Shown one piece after another: positions 1 to 9,981 of a stretch of DNA of 64,000 nucleotides (positions are counted from its first letter, which is position 1; each line of letters opens with the position of its first letter). The DNA comes from Antitrichia curtipendula. Taxonomy: Eukaryota > Streptophyta > Bryopsida > Hypnales > Leucodontaceae. The position numbers and the translations under genes are program-made. The notes below the pieces were generated by a model, which saw only the letters and a program-made list of their open reading frames with translations, did not search any database and was not told where the DNA came from. The DNA is taken from assembly GCA_951230915.1 (NCBI GenBank), contig OX579636.1:37135567-37199566 (forward strand), given 5' to 3'.

Positions 1-2014
1 CACTACACATGCACCACCTTCCAACATACTGGACACAACAATTCCTTTACCCTTCCCAGACCACCAACGGAAGAAAAAACTTACGCCGGGGCTTTCATCA
101 TCCTCCTGAAGCGATTGCATCAGTGAGCGCTTGAATGTCTCCAGCTGCATAAAACAACAAGAGAAGAAAAAAGACTCAAACTCAGGACCCTCGGACTCCC
201 ACAGGGACTCATGCCTGAACTCGGAAACATGGCATTCAAAGTCGTTCGTGACGATTCTAATGCACCAACTATACTGCCACAAAAAGTAATTAAGAAGCTA
301 AAAAACAGAGCGTTGCAAGCATCCCTGCCAAATCGTTCCAATTCCTAGAATCAAAGGACACATTTGAATAACAAATGTAGGGCCCCTTCACGATCGGTCG
401 TTCAAACAGTACGAAGGATGGAAAATCTTACCTTAACAATGCAATCTATGTTCCTCGACTTGTAGCTGAAAATTTCAGCAACAAAAAAAGACGTGTTCTA
501 CTTCATGAGTACACGAGAAAACATCAAGCTTACCTTCGCAACATCACGCATCAGCTTCTTCACTTGACCTGACAAAACATTCTTCTCATTCGCAAGCTTC
601 GTCTGTCAAAAACAATGCAAACAGCGGTCCACCAGGCGGGAAACGGTCAGAAATACGATGCTCGACATAACTCACCCAAAGATATACCAACTCCAAGCAA
701 TTTTCCCAGAACGCTGCTTTCGAATTGGAAGTTCTTCAAAAAATCAGGCATAAAAGTTCGACACAACGAGAGAAGACCGCAATCAGAAAGCCCTTCCAGC
801 TGTAATTACGTCGTCAGAGAGATCACCAACATCCCAAGGGTAGGTTCTGGATCACTGCATGCATGATCCGCTCACTAAGAACACATCGGAAACTCACAAC
901 AACGTCCGTAAGGCGCAAAGCGACGGACTATTCAGGGAAGGACTAAGCAGACACTGCCAGACGGCTGTTCACCTGCTGCCAAACTCGAGACCACTCGGAA
1001 TTTCAAATTAAAGGCTGTTCATGGAGCAGCCAGTCCAGAAAGAAAGTGTTCACTCCCGAGGCCATTAAGCGGGACTTCGCTGAAGTAGAAAGGAAACCGG
1101 GAACGGCGGGAAACGAAAATGCCTTGCTGAAGTCAGTCAAAACTATACGCGTCGAACTAAATCCGGCATTGTGATCCCATACTGGGAGTTAGAAGGCATG
1201 GAACAGCGCGTCAGCAGCACAGTTTCAGGGATTGGGCAACTGGATAGCACTCGCACGGGTTTGACCAAGAACTGGGCAAGAAGATACTTAACGAATGGAC
1301 TGCTCGCTGGCTCGCTCTTTATTTCGGCTGCTGCCATGATTCCTTCTTGTGGCGCCTCGATACTTCCAGTTAGGAGGCATAATATCACTCTTAGCGATTG
1401 CTTGCCATGGTCCCGACACTTCAATAAATAGGGAATATTCTCACTCATTTTCAGAAATTTTCCAATTGAGGGAGAAAGGAGCAAGAAATTCTGATTTTGA
1501 AATTTAAAGAGTGCAAACGTTGATCACCGGGGACCGGTTAAACTCGACGTTCTGGATTAATTGTGCACAGACAAAACCGCTAGGTGCCCTGTGAATTTGG
1601 CGGAGAATCCAATGGAGTAACAGAACAAGCGGATCAAAGTTTCCTTCTCCACGATTGGGATTCAGAACCTCGGAAGACAAAGAGAAAAAGAACCGATCAC
1701 ATTGGCAATGGAAAAAACGCAATACAGGGACATCGAATTCCAACCTGTTCGTTCAAAGCGTGCGAGAGACGCGCGCTCGTCTCCTGCAGCGTGCTCTCGG
1801 CCTCCACCACGCGCTCCTGCAGGCCGTAGATGACGTGCTCCTTCTCCGTCAGCTTCTGGCGCAGCTTGGCCGTGTCGCTCTCCAGCTTGGCCACGCGCGC
1901 GCCGACGGCCATGGCCGTGATACGTCGGGCCACATCCAGCTGCTCGTAAGGATCGGAAGGCAGCACGGACAGCATCTCCTGCGGCAACTCGTATTCGTTT
2001 CCATTGGCCATCAT
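1..2014 (-). CDS. At4g15545-like protein, second copy (5' part; runs off the left edge)
   Basis: This is a divergently oriented duplicate of the complete gene at 14876-19150. Exon 1 is complement(1745..2014), exon 2 complement(534..602) and exon 3 complement(85..144). All three have the same lengths as in the other copy (270, 69 and 60 nt), intact GT/AG borders and no stop codon. The start is the first ATG of an ATG-ATG pair at 2014. By eye the three exons differ from the other copy at six bases. Two in exon 1 change the protein (Val to Met in the PQEVLSV region, Thr to Ser near the exon end). Four in exons 2-3 are silent. The introns differ more, with indels. The family has a coiled-coil N-terminal half and an unknown biochemical role. 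Exons 4-9 would lie outside the window, so it cannot be told whether this copy is complete. What is visible looks maintained rather than decayed. Confidence 0.85.
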
Positions 2015-2225
2015 GCTGCTCCGTGCTGGAGCAAGCCAGGACCCTACTCCACCAAAGGAGAGGAAAGCGCTGCAGGAACTTAGTCCGATGGCCGGCAAGA
2101 CACGCGACAAAAGCGAGAGCGCAGGCAGGCAAGCGGGAGGCAACGCCCGAGAGACGGACGAGACCGCGCGAGGAGACCTAATGGCGACTTGAGTTGAAAT
2201 CCTCCCGACGCTCGCTTGCGACGAG
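1..2225 (-). repeat. Left arm of a large inverted duplication
   Basis: This segment matches the reverse complement of 14665-16928 almost throughout. Base 1 pairs with about 16928 and base 2225 with about 14665. The match stops abruptly after the CTCGTCGCAAGC motif about 210 bp upstream of the start codon. The outer end lies beyond the window. The gap between the arms is about 12.4 kb. Confidence 0.92.
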
Positions 2226-3659
2226 TCAGGCCTTTTTTTCCCAGATTTGAATGTGGCCAGAGTGGCGATCACTGACAAGTTTTTGGAGGTGGACCTGGAT
2301 GATAGGTGTTTTATGGATGAGAAAACTTATAATGGATGAAAATTTGGCGACAGGGAGATCCAAATATATGTTCGAAGTTTAGCATTCAAGTAACCAGAAC
2401 TTAGTATGTCGATTCTTTTCTACATGCCTTATATATAATGACTAGATGGCAAATGTTGAGTAGAGAAATCCTTGGTGACACCGTATTAAAGAAGTGTAAT
2501 ATTGGTTTGTTGAAAACAAGTAACTATATTACTTGACAAATTCAAAGAAGACTCACTTCCAAAAAAATGTTGGGAAGTATGTCAAACTGATTTATTAAAA
2601 ATAGCGTAATTTCATTGATAGAAAGAATGTCAAATAGAGAATCTAAATGAAAGTCTAAAAAATATATTAAAAAGTATTGAAAATACAAGGTTTGTAATTT
2701 TTTTAGAGCTTTACAAGTTGCCCTATTTCCTATGCACTTTCATCTAAGCTGGTAGAACTACTACCTATATTGCCTAAAGCATTTGCTTGTAGGCCATGAA
2801 GTTTGAGCTCATTAGGTAATTATGGTTCTTGGTGGGAGTTCTTATTATCTAGCTAAATGTATGAAATTTAATTTTTTTTGTCAAATATATGTAATTAGGT
2901 GTTTTTATAACAATTCTTGAACCATTGATCTTCCTTTTTCAAGATATAGGACCTTTCAAAACATGTTTTAGTAAAAGAATTTAGAATAGTAAGACAAATC
3001 AAACCCAAGTTGTTTTGTAATTTTGGTACCTTTGAGGAATTACCTCTAAATTTAAAAATGTGAAGAATATTTTTTGAAATTATTTTATGTTCATTTCTTT
3101 TTTAATGATTTTTTTTATCTATTTTATCTATTTTATATTTTTTTCATCATTCTTTTTTATTGTAGAATTACTTGACATGTTTGTTGACATTAAATGTTGA
3201 AGAAAAAAATAACATTGCATTCGATATTTTAGTGTAAAAAATGATGATAAATATTCAATACTAAGTGTGAAAAAAAGTATGCAAGATTATCCTTTTGAGA
3301 TAGTGTGAAAATCAATGGTATTGTATTTGGCTAGTTTTGCATACATGTCCACATCTCACTAGATTTAGTAGCAAGGCTTTCTTTTAATCAATGTCCCCCT
3401 TATTGGCCGGGAGTGCTATTTTGAGAGCTTTGGAGCGTGAGCCTAAGAGCCTAAGAGCCTGTGAGTCTTCAATTTTAGGTTTAATTTTTTTGACTTTTAG
3501 GGTGTAGACCTATGACCATGGTTTAAGATTTGAAGATCTTTATAGCTAGTGAACTTAAAAAAAAATGTTAGTTGGCTTGAAATAGGGTTGAGACATTCCA
3601 AATGTTCTCCAAACACCTTATCTATATATCATGTCCATTTTTTATTTTTATATTTTTAA
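2226..3659. other. AT-rich spacer, no gene seen
   Basis: No coding sequence, RNA gene or clear transposon end was recognised. The stretch is AT-rich with long T runs around 3090-3160. A short run of direct repeats of GAGCCTAA lies near 3440-3465, and a similar AGCCTAGG-type cluster occurs at about 29250-29290. Confidence 0.5.
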
Positions 3660-4545
3660 TGGTGACTCTGTCACCTCTAGAGAATCAAAGACCCCTATCA
3701 GCACAAAGAGGACCCTTGGGAGGTATGGAGGTTGGGACTTTAAAAAAAAAAAAAAACTTCAATTTTTTTTATTTTTGTTGCAATCTCATCACCTTCCAAA
3801 AGCCCCTTGAGGATTTTAGAGTTTGGGGTTCTCAAAAAATATTATTTTTTATTTTAAATTTTATTTTAAAATCTTACCAAATTTTTTTAGTTTGCAACTT
3901 CATCAGCCTCAGAAACCCCTCTCGTTATCGAGAGACCTTCTGGGGTTTGGAGTTTGAGACTCTCAATTTTTTAATTTTTTCTAATTTTTTCTAATTTTTT
4001 CGCAACTTTGTGACCCTATGAAATCCCTCTTAGTACCAAGAGACCCCTTCTGAGGTTTGGTGTTTGGAACTCTGCAAAAAAAAAGATTTTTTTTTTTTCT
4101 AATTTTTTTTCAATTTTTTTCTGCAACTTCGTGACCCCAAGAAACCCCTCTTGGTACTAAGAGACCCCTCCCGGGATCTGAGTTTGGGACTTTAAGAAAA
4201 ATAAACAATAAATTTATTTATTTTTTCAATTTTTTTCAATTTTTTTTGCAACCTTATAACCCAAAGAAACCCCTCTTGGTAGCGAGAGACCCCTCTAGGG
4301 TTTGGGGTTTGGGACTTTTAAAAATAAAAATAAAAATAAAAATAAAAATTTCAAATTTTTTTTCACAACTTTGTTTGTGACCCCGAGAAACCCCTCTCGA
4401 TACCGAGAGATCCCTTCTAGGATTTGGGATTTGGGACTTTCCAAAAAAATAAAAATAAATAAATAATTTTTTTAAATTTTTTGCATCTTTGTCTTCCTCA
4501 AGAAATCCTCTCAATACTAAGAGACCCCTTTTAGGACTCTAGGTG
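3660..4545. repeat. Tandem satellite, about 8 units of 115-125 bp
   Basis: Each unit has a conserved core, GAAACCCCTCTTGGTA followed by GAGAGACCCCT and a GGTTTGGGxTTTGGGACT block. A low-complexity A-run/T-run segment and then GCAACTTTGTGACCC complete it. Cores lie near 3690, 3800, 3915, 4020, 4140, 4265, 4390 and 4505. Outer units are more diverged than the central ones. No open reading frame runs through the array. Confidence 0.85.
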
Positions 4546-5304
4546 AATTAAAATTGACACCCACCAGCAGACCAAGTCAAGTGCAACGTGCGTGCTAATA
4601 AAAGTTCACGGTCATAGGTCCACGGTCAAAGGCTTAATAATAAAACAAAGAAGTAAACAAACCCTAAACTTGGAATTTCTCCTTTGTTTACTTCTTAAAT
4701 TTCAAGTTCTTTTTGGTCAATACTCTAGGCTCACAAAATGTACGCTCACTGCTCTCAAGCTCGTGCTTTTAGGCTCACAAACTAACGTCATTGTGTTTTA
4801 CATCTCCCACATGGTTTGTCTTGCTTCCTATCACTCCACTTGTATAAAACGTTTGTCATTTCAACTCTTCATATTCACACACTAAGTGGCTTTGAGAGCC
4901 ATGTGACATATTTGTCAAATATTCTATATATGGTATATTTTATATTGAGCATGGTATATAATGTATTGTATATGGTGTATGATGTACTTTTGCAATATTT
5001 AAAATGTATTCATATGTGATTGTAGAATGACTACTAACCATGCAATTGTCAATACATTCTTTTTTGCACACATCGCCGCAACTCCTTGTAAAACACAGAA
5101 ATTGTGTTATTAGTAATATTTTAGATCTCATTTACGAATAGTAGATTAATTGTTTTCAAAAAAGTTTGAACTAATAAAAGTTGAAAAATGAATTTCACTT
5201 TCATCTCCAAAGTTTTTTTTAAAATTTTGAACCTCAAATCAAAAGTTGTGGACAAATTTGAGAGAAGAAGATTGGAGAGGTTATTTTCTTAACATTTTTT
5301 TGAT
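4546..5304. other. AT-rich spacer with a small hairpin and a TA-rich patch
   Basis: No gene was recognised. A short inverted repeat (CAAAGAAGTAAACAAA and its complement) lies at about 4643-4697. A stretch of TATATGGTATA-type simple sequence covers about 4915-4990. Confidence 0.4.
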
Positions 5305-7158
5305 TCTAGTAGTGTAGAAGATGTAATGTAGTCATTTCCATGTCGTTATCTGACTGTAGTACTGTAACACGACTTCCACTTAACTAGGTGCAGTCATATG
5401 GAAGTCATAGGTGGCCCCTAATGAATTAGAATTGTAGAAGGTCACTGTCACTGTTAGTAATGTTGTTCTAGTTTTTTTTGCAATGTGGTTCTTAGGGATA
5501 GGCTTAACAATAGAATTGTATGCATGCACAGGGAGTTAAGGTTCAACAAATGTGCAAATCCATCCACTCTAGAGCCTATAGGGTTGATTGTTCCTCAAAC
5601 ATTGTCAATTTGGGTGGAATCTATAAATTTAGTGGGTGTAATTGAATTGTTTTTAAAAAAAAACTTGTTAGCACAAAAAAATAGTAGGGTGAAGCTGCAT
5701 GATACACAAAGTAACCCTACTTATATCAGGAATGATGCAGCTGACAGACCTGGATGAAAAATGGTCTTACGTAAAGAAGCCCATCCTAAGCGAGAAGTAG
5801 TCGACCGTACAGATGCCTTCATCACCACTACTGGGGAGGCTGTAGGGCTCACTGTTCCCCAACAACTGCCAAGTAGAAGCTCCACCGCCAATCTAATTAG
5901 AGCCATCAAATTATCTGTGGAAGATAACTTACTTGCGCAGGAGACGTACTAGGTACACACTTCTTGTCTAAACCACAAAGCCCTGTCATGCTGACCATGT
6001 AGTTTGTTGCCCTAGTGTTTGTGTCGACAAAAGCATTGTTCATAAATCGCAAGTGCATGCAACAGTGAGGCAGGTCGATGAATTGGAGGACGTTGAAATG
6101 GTAGTAGTACAACCCAAATCACTTTCCAAAGTGCAGTTATGTACTAGTCATTGTGTAGGTACGTGACAAACAAACCGCAGTCATAGTGCAGTCACGTCGC
6201 TTGTAATTGCAACCTCAACGTCTTGTCCCCTACCATCCTAAATGTCTTACCATTTACTGGGTAATTACAAGGCCATGTTCACTTCTTTTCATTCACGCTC
6301 TATTGAATTGCCACAGGTTCTGGCCTCAACAACTTTAAACACTTCCCTACACCTTGTGCTCTAATGCAAACCCTAAACCTAACAGGAAGTGTGGAAGCGC
6401 TTAAACACTAATGACGCTATCCATAGCACGATTTCCTCAAAATGAATCCGTACACCATGTGTCCAAGTCACGACAACCCAAAGGAATGAACGCAATTATT
6501 TCATTCTCCAACTAATGTTCAATCTCTAAAATATGTGCAATAAGGCTCACAGACCTTGTTCTCCTAAAATTAATTCATTTAAGGTACCCTAGCACTACAT
6601 CTTAGCTGACTTGCATTCATTCAGACATTCCTAAACCCCAGTATTCCAAAAGATGCCCCTATTGCATGCCTCTCTATGTATTTTGTTAGAAAACCCATGC
6701 CAATCATACTACAACCATACTGTAGTGACATACCCAAAATTGTCCTCACCTTATCTTTCTTCTACCACGAGGACCCATCTTTTTCTTTATCCATTAATAA
6801 AAAGAAATGCCGACTGAGTGACTCCTCCTGGCACTGCAGTCATTTTGCAATCACTTTGAAGTCACCTACAATCGCAAAAATTGGAACCACACGACTCAAC
6901 CGTGACTTTGCCTTCTGCAGTCGCGTTCCAATTCGCCACGTCACTGCATTGTCGCCCTTGTGAACGGAACGTTGTGGATGAAGTGTACAGCACGTTCATT
7001 GTTCATCCGGTAGTCACAGTCACAACTGTAGAATGACTCCAACGCTTTGGATCTCAGCCCGTTGGTACAATTAGGGAGGTGAAGTGAAGTTCAAGTTGCA
7101 AAACTAGCACAGTCATGATTTGCAGTCATGTTTATGGCTGTTTTCTTGTAGTGTTTTT
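5305..7158. mobile_element. Decayed CACTA-type transposon remnant (tentative)
   Basis: The right edge ends TTTTCTTGTAGTG at about 7145-7157, the complement of the usual plant CACTA terminus CACTACAAGAAAA. A second such end, TTCTAGTAGTG, is at about 5304-5314. The interval is full of short motifs of the type GCAGTCA, AGTCAC and CAGTCAT in both orientations, as in CACTA subterminal regions. No transposase was recognised and no intact left terminus was found, so the limits are approximate. Confidence 0.35.
5575..5952 (+). pseudogene. Duplicated protein-like remnant of unknown origin
   Basis: Two stretches, about 5575-5680 and 5837-5952, translate in the + direction to related peptides sharing the pattern VGLxVPQxLxS, then NLIxxIKL and a terminal NLLAQ. 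The DNA is similar across about 110 bases. The first copy is interrupted by T-rich and A-rich runs. The shared spacing in both protein and DNA suggests an old duplicated coding segment, perhaps from the surrounding transposon. The family was not recognised. Confidence 0.3.
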
Positions 7159-7997
7159 CTTGTTTTTTGACATTTCAAAACAATTTTGCAAACGCAATGA
7201 GTCAATTTTTTTCCCGCCAAAGTGTTTATCTTTTGGTTTTGAATCACTTTGTAGTTTAAAGTTTTTTCATTTGAGGAGGTTTAGAAATCAAATTTCACCT
7301 CCAAATGTGTTTTTAGGAAAATTTAAGCATCTTTTTTTAAGCACTAGAACATTGTAATCTTTCAATCTATATGATCAAATGACCCCAAATTTGATTTACA
7401 CCATCTACAACATGCACACTACAAGATTGTACAGTTGAGATTTTCATACCTTACTCACATTTAGACTTATAACACTTGAAAAGCAAAGTTATTTTCTGAC
7501 ATGATTAGGCCTTGGGCGGTGAGAGGTTAAGAGCCTCCTACCTTACATCACTTTGAACCAAAAGTTCAATTACAAGATGAAAAGTGGCACTTATGACAAA
7601 ATCATGCAACCCTTAAAAGACAGACAAGTGATCGTGAAAATCATACCTTTGGATACCGTGAAATCATAGGCTTGAAAAATGCAAAAGCATTCACTAGAAG
7701 TCAAACTTATTATAGAAGACCTCACCTTTTCATAACAGAGAAGGACACAAAATGTCAATGTCCATTGTGTCGTTTATGGGTTAATCTGACCCCAAGTACA
7801 ATAAACAGAACACTGATCAAACAAACTAGAAAAGCACGCCAAGTACCAAATGAAAAGCATCCAGGACTCAAAAACACTGACAGTGCCTGTCTCTTCAGAG
7901 ACACACAATTTTGAAATCCATTGTCTTTGTTTCGTTGAATTACAAAAAAAATTACAAACCAATGCTCTGGCTTAAGTCTAAGCATGTAAATTGCTGG
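7159..7997. other. AT-rich spacer, mostly unassigned repeats
   Basis: No gene was recognised. Bases 7530-7552 (GAGCCTCCTACCTTA) resemble the right end of the AGGT-type MITEs described elsewhere in the window, but no matching left end was found. Confidence 0.35.
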
Positions 7998-8330
7998 AGG
8001 TAGGAGGTCCACAAAAATGGACCATCTAAGGGCTGGAACTGAATTTTGGGGAGGCAAAACATCTTGAAATATCTTTCAGTAAATTTTTCTTGAACGACAA
8101 GTGGAATTGACATCTAACCCAAGTTGTTTCATAATTTTTGGAGCTTTGTGGAATTGGTTATAAAATTTTGAAGTTGAAATTGCATAGGGCTCTAAAATGA
8201 CTCACTCACCTCCCAAAATGTACATTGTCCGTACATTGCTGAAGGCTATGAAAAAGCAACATGTAGAAATAGTGCATATTTAAAGAGGTGAACCATTTTA
8301 GAGCCTGAGCGTTTTTCGAACCTCCTACTT
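7998..8330. mobile_element. AGGT-type MITE, group B copy
   Basis: The ends are AGGTAGGAGG on the left and CCTCCTACTT on the right, followed by TA at 8331. The interior is clearly related to copies at 24829-25154, 30229-30558 and 54009-54300. Shared blocks include GCATAGGGCTC and paired TGTACA motifs around GAAGGCTATGAAAAA. It has no coding capacity. Confidence 0.65.
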
Positions 8331-8424
8331 TATGCAATAAATTTGCAGTGACATTCTCCTACGTTGATATGGAGCAGGTGATCGACAACATTCTATGATA
8401 CTTTAATACCTAAAAATTGCAGTA

Positions 8425-8572
8425 AGGTGAAGGCACCCATTCCCATCATTCTTGTCTATGCACCCAATTCCGTCACGATGTACCAACAGAGTACATTCTT
8501 ACTACAAAAATGGGCATCCTTGGTACATCATGACGGAATTAGATACAGGGACGGGAATGGGTGTCTTCACCT
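8425..8572. mobile_element. Foldback MITE with AGGTGAAG ends and TA target
   Basis: This is an imperfect hairpin of 148 bp. The left arm starts AGGTGAAGGCACCCATTCCC and the right arm is nearly its complement. TA stands immediately outside both ends (8423-8424 and 8573-8574), matching a 2-bp target duplication. The arms cover almost the whole element, leaving a short loop. Confidence 0.8.
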
Positions 8573-9530
8573 TAGGAACTAAATAGCTTGTTGTCAAAAA
8601 TTCTCAGTGCTCCTACCAACGATCATCATCTCCCTCCTTGCGAGGAATTATATCTTGAGTCCTTGGATTTTTGGTTAATCTCTCCTTGTCTTGCTCCTTG
8701 TCCATTGCCTTATTTAAGTGCTTGTGACAATAAGGACCATGTTTATGCTTCACTCAAGTATATGCTTTTGGAGAAGAAACTTTGCAATTGTAAGATGCGG
8801 CTTCTTGTAAATGATGGTTGAAGCCCAAGAAAATCAAATCCACCCATATAATGTGAGGGATGCCCAAGCATTAGCTTAACCCATAAAGGAACAAGCCTTC
8901 AAATTTTGAACAATGGATGAACGCAAACACAGCCCAAGCACACATAAATGTTTTTTTTCATCCATCAATTGTTTTGAAGGTTTGTGTATTAATTCTTTAA
9001 CATTTATATGATATAGATTATGAAGATTTGTGTATTAATTCTTTAACATTTGTATGATATAGGATATGAAGATTTTGCTTTGCAAATATTCAAATATTCA
9101 AAAGGTATAGGTATGTAGGTTTGACCTCAAAAAGTAACCTTTTTCAGTTCAAAAATTAAATGAACCTTTAAAACTGACTTCAATACTAAAATTAAATTAA
9201 AAGTCTTCAAAAATCACTATGATTAGAACTTAACATTTTGAACTCAGAGGAAAAAGATTCTTGTAAAAATTACAAATGTTCAATCTACAATTGGTTTTAA
9301 GAGGAACTTTCAATTTTGGCTTCAAAATTTTATTGAAAAATATTGGTTTGTGTACTAGTTGATCTAGCTGTATGAATATGATCTACGGATTACATCTTAA
9401 AACTATTGATTGAAAGTCATCATTAAATTATTTTTTTAAATTACATTCTACAATACATCTTCATGGTTTTAGAAATTTGGACTACCCCTTTGTCCTTAAG
9501 GGATTAATTTAAGGCATTTTAAAGAGGACT
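8573..9530. other. AT-rich spacer
   Basis: No gene was seen. Two tandem copies of a ~47-bp unit (TTTGTGTATTAATTC core) lie at about 8977-9074. Confidence 0.4.
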
Positions 9531-9981
9531 ACACTAAAGATGATATTTAGTGTTGAGTGACATTTAGTGTTTTTACCCCCCTACTAGCTACAACACTAAA
9601 TCTGAACTTGTCCACAATTAGTGTTAGACTTGAATGTGCCGGCTGCAAACTTCAGAGCCTTGTAACTTTTGCAAAAAAATTTCAAATAAGGAAAATGAGA
9701 TGTTTTTCGGCATCTACAATTTTTTTAGATGCCGAAAAACATCTCATTTTCCTTATTTGAAGAATTTTTGCAAAAGTTAAAAGGCTCTGAAGTTTGCAGC
9801 CGCCTAGCCCTAATCGGTCCGATTCTGTCCGTGAACAGTGATATTCCGTCTGATATGACAACTCTGGTTCATATTTAGTGTTTGAGTTGACATTTAATGT
9901 TACTTACTTTCATAGGGTAATTGGCTTTTAGTGTATGCCTTCGTATTTAGTGTACAAGACACTAAATATCATCTTTAGTGT
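9531..9981. mobile_element. Foldback element nested with an inner hairpin
   Basis: The outer ends are inverted repeats beginning ACACTAAAGATGATATTTAG. ACT flanks both sides (9528-9530 and 9982-9984). If the first A is excluded, the flanks read TA instead, so the target size is ambiguous. Inside, 9640-9802 is an independent long hairpin whose arms start CGGCTGCAAACTTCAGAGCC and meet near 9722. No coding sequence is present. Confidence 0.7.

Noticed and set aside
1655..2132. Long ORFs of 142-156 codons in other frames over exon 1 of the left gene copy
   Set aside because: They are GC-rich shadows of the real exon; the family motif LPSDPYEQLDVARRIT is only in the minus frame starting at 2014.
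3602..3994. 130-codon ORF overlapping the satellite
   Set aside because: It is made of low-complexity Phe/Lys/Asn runs from the A/T tracts and shows no domain.
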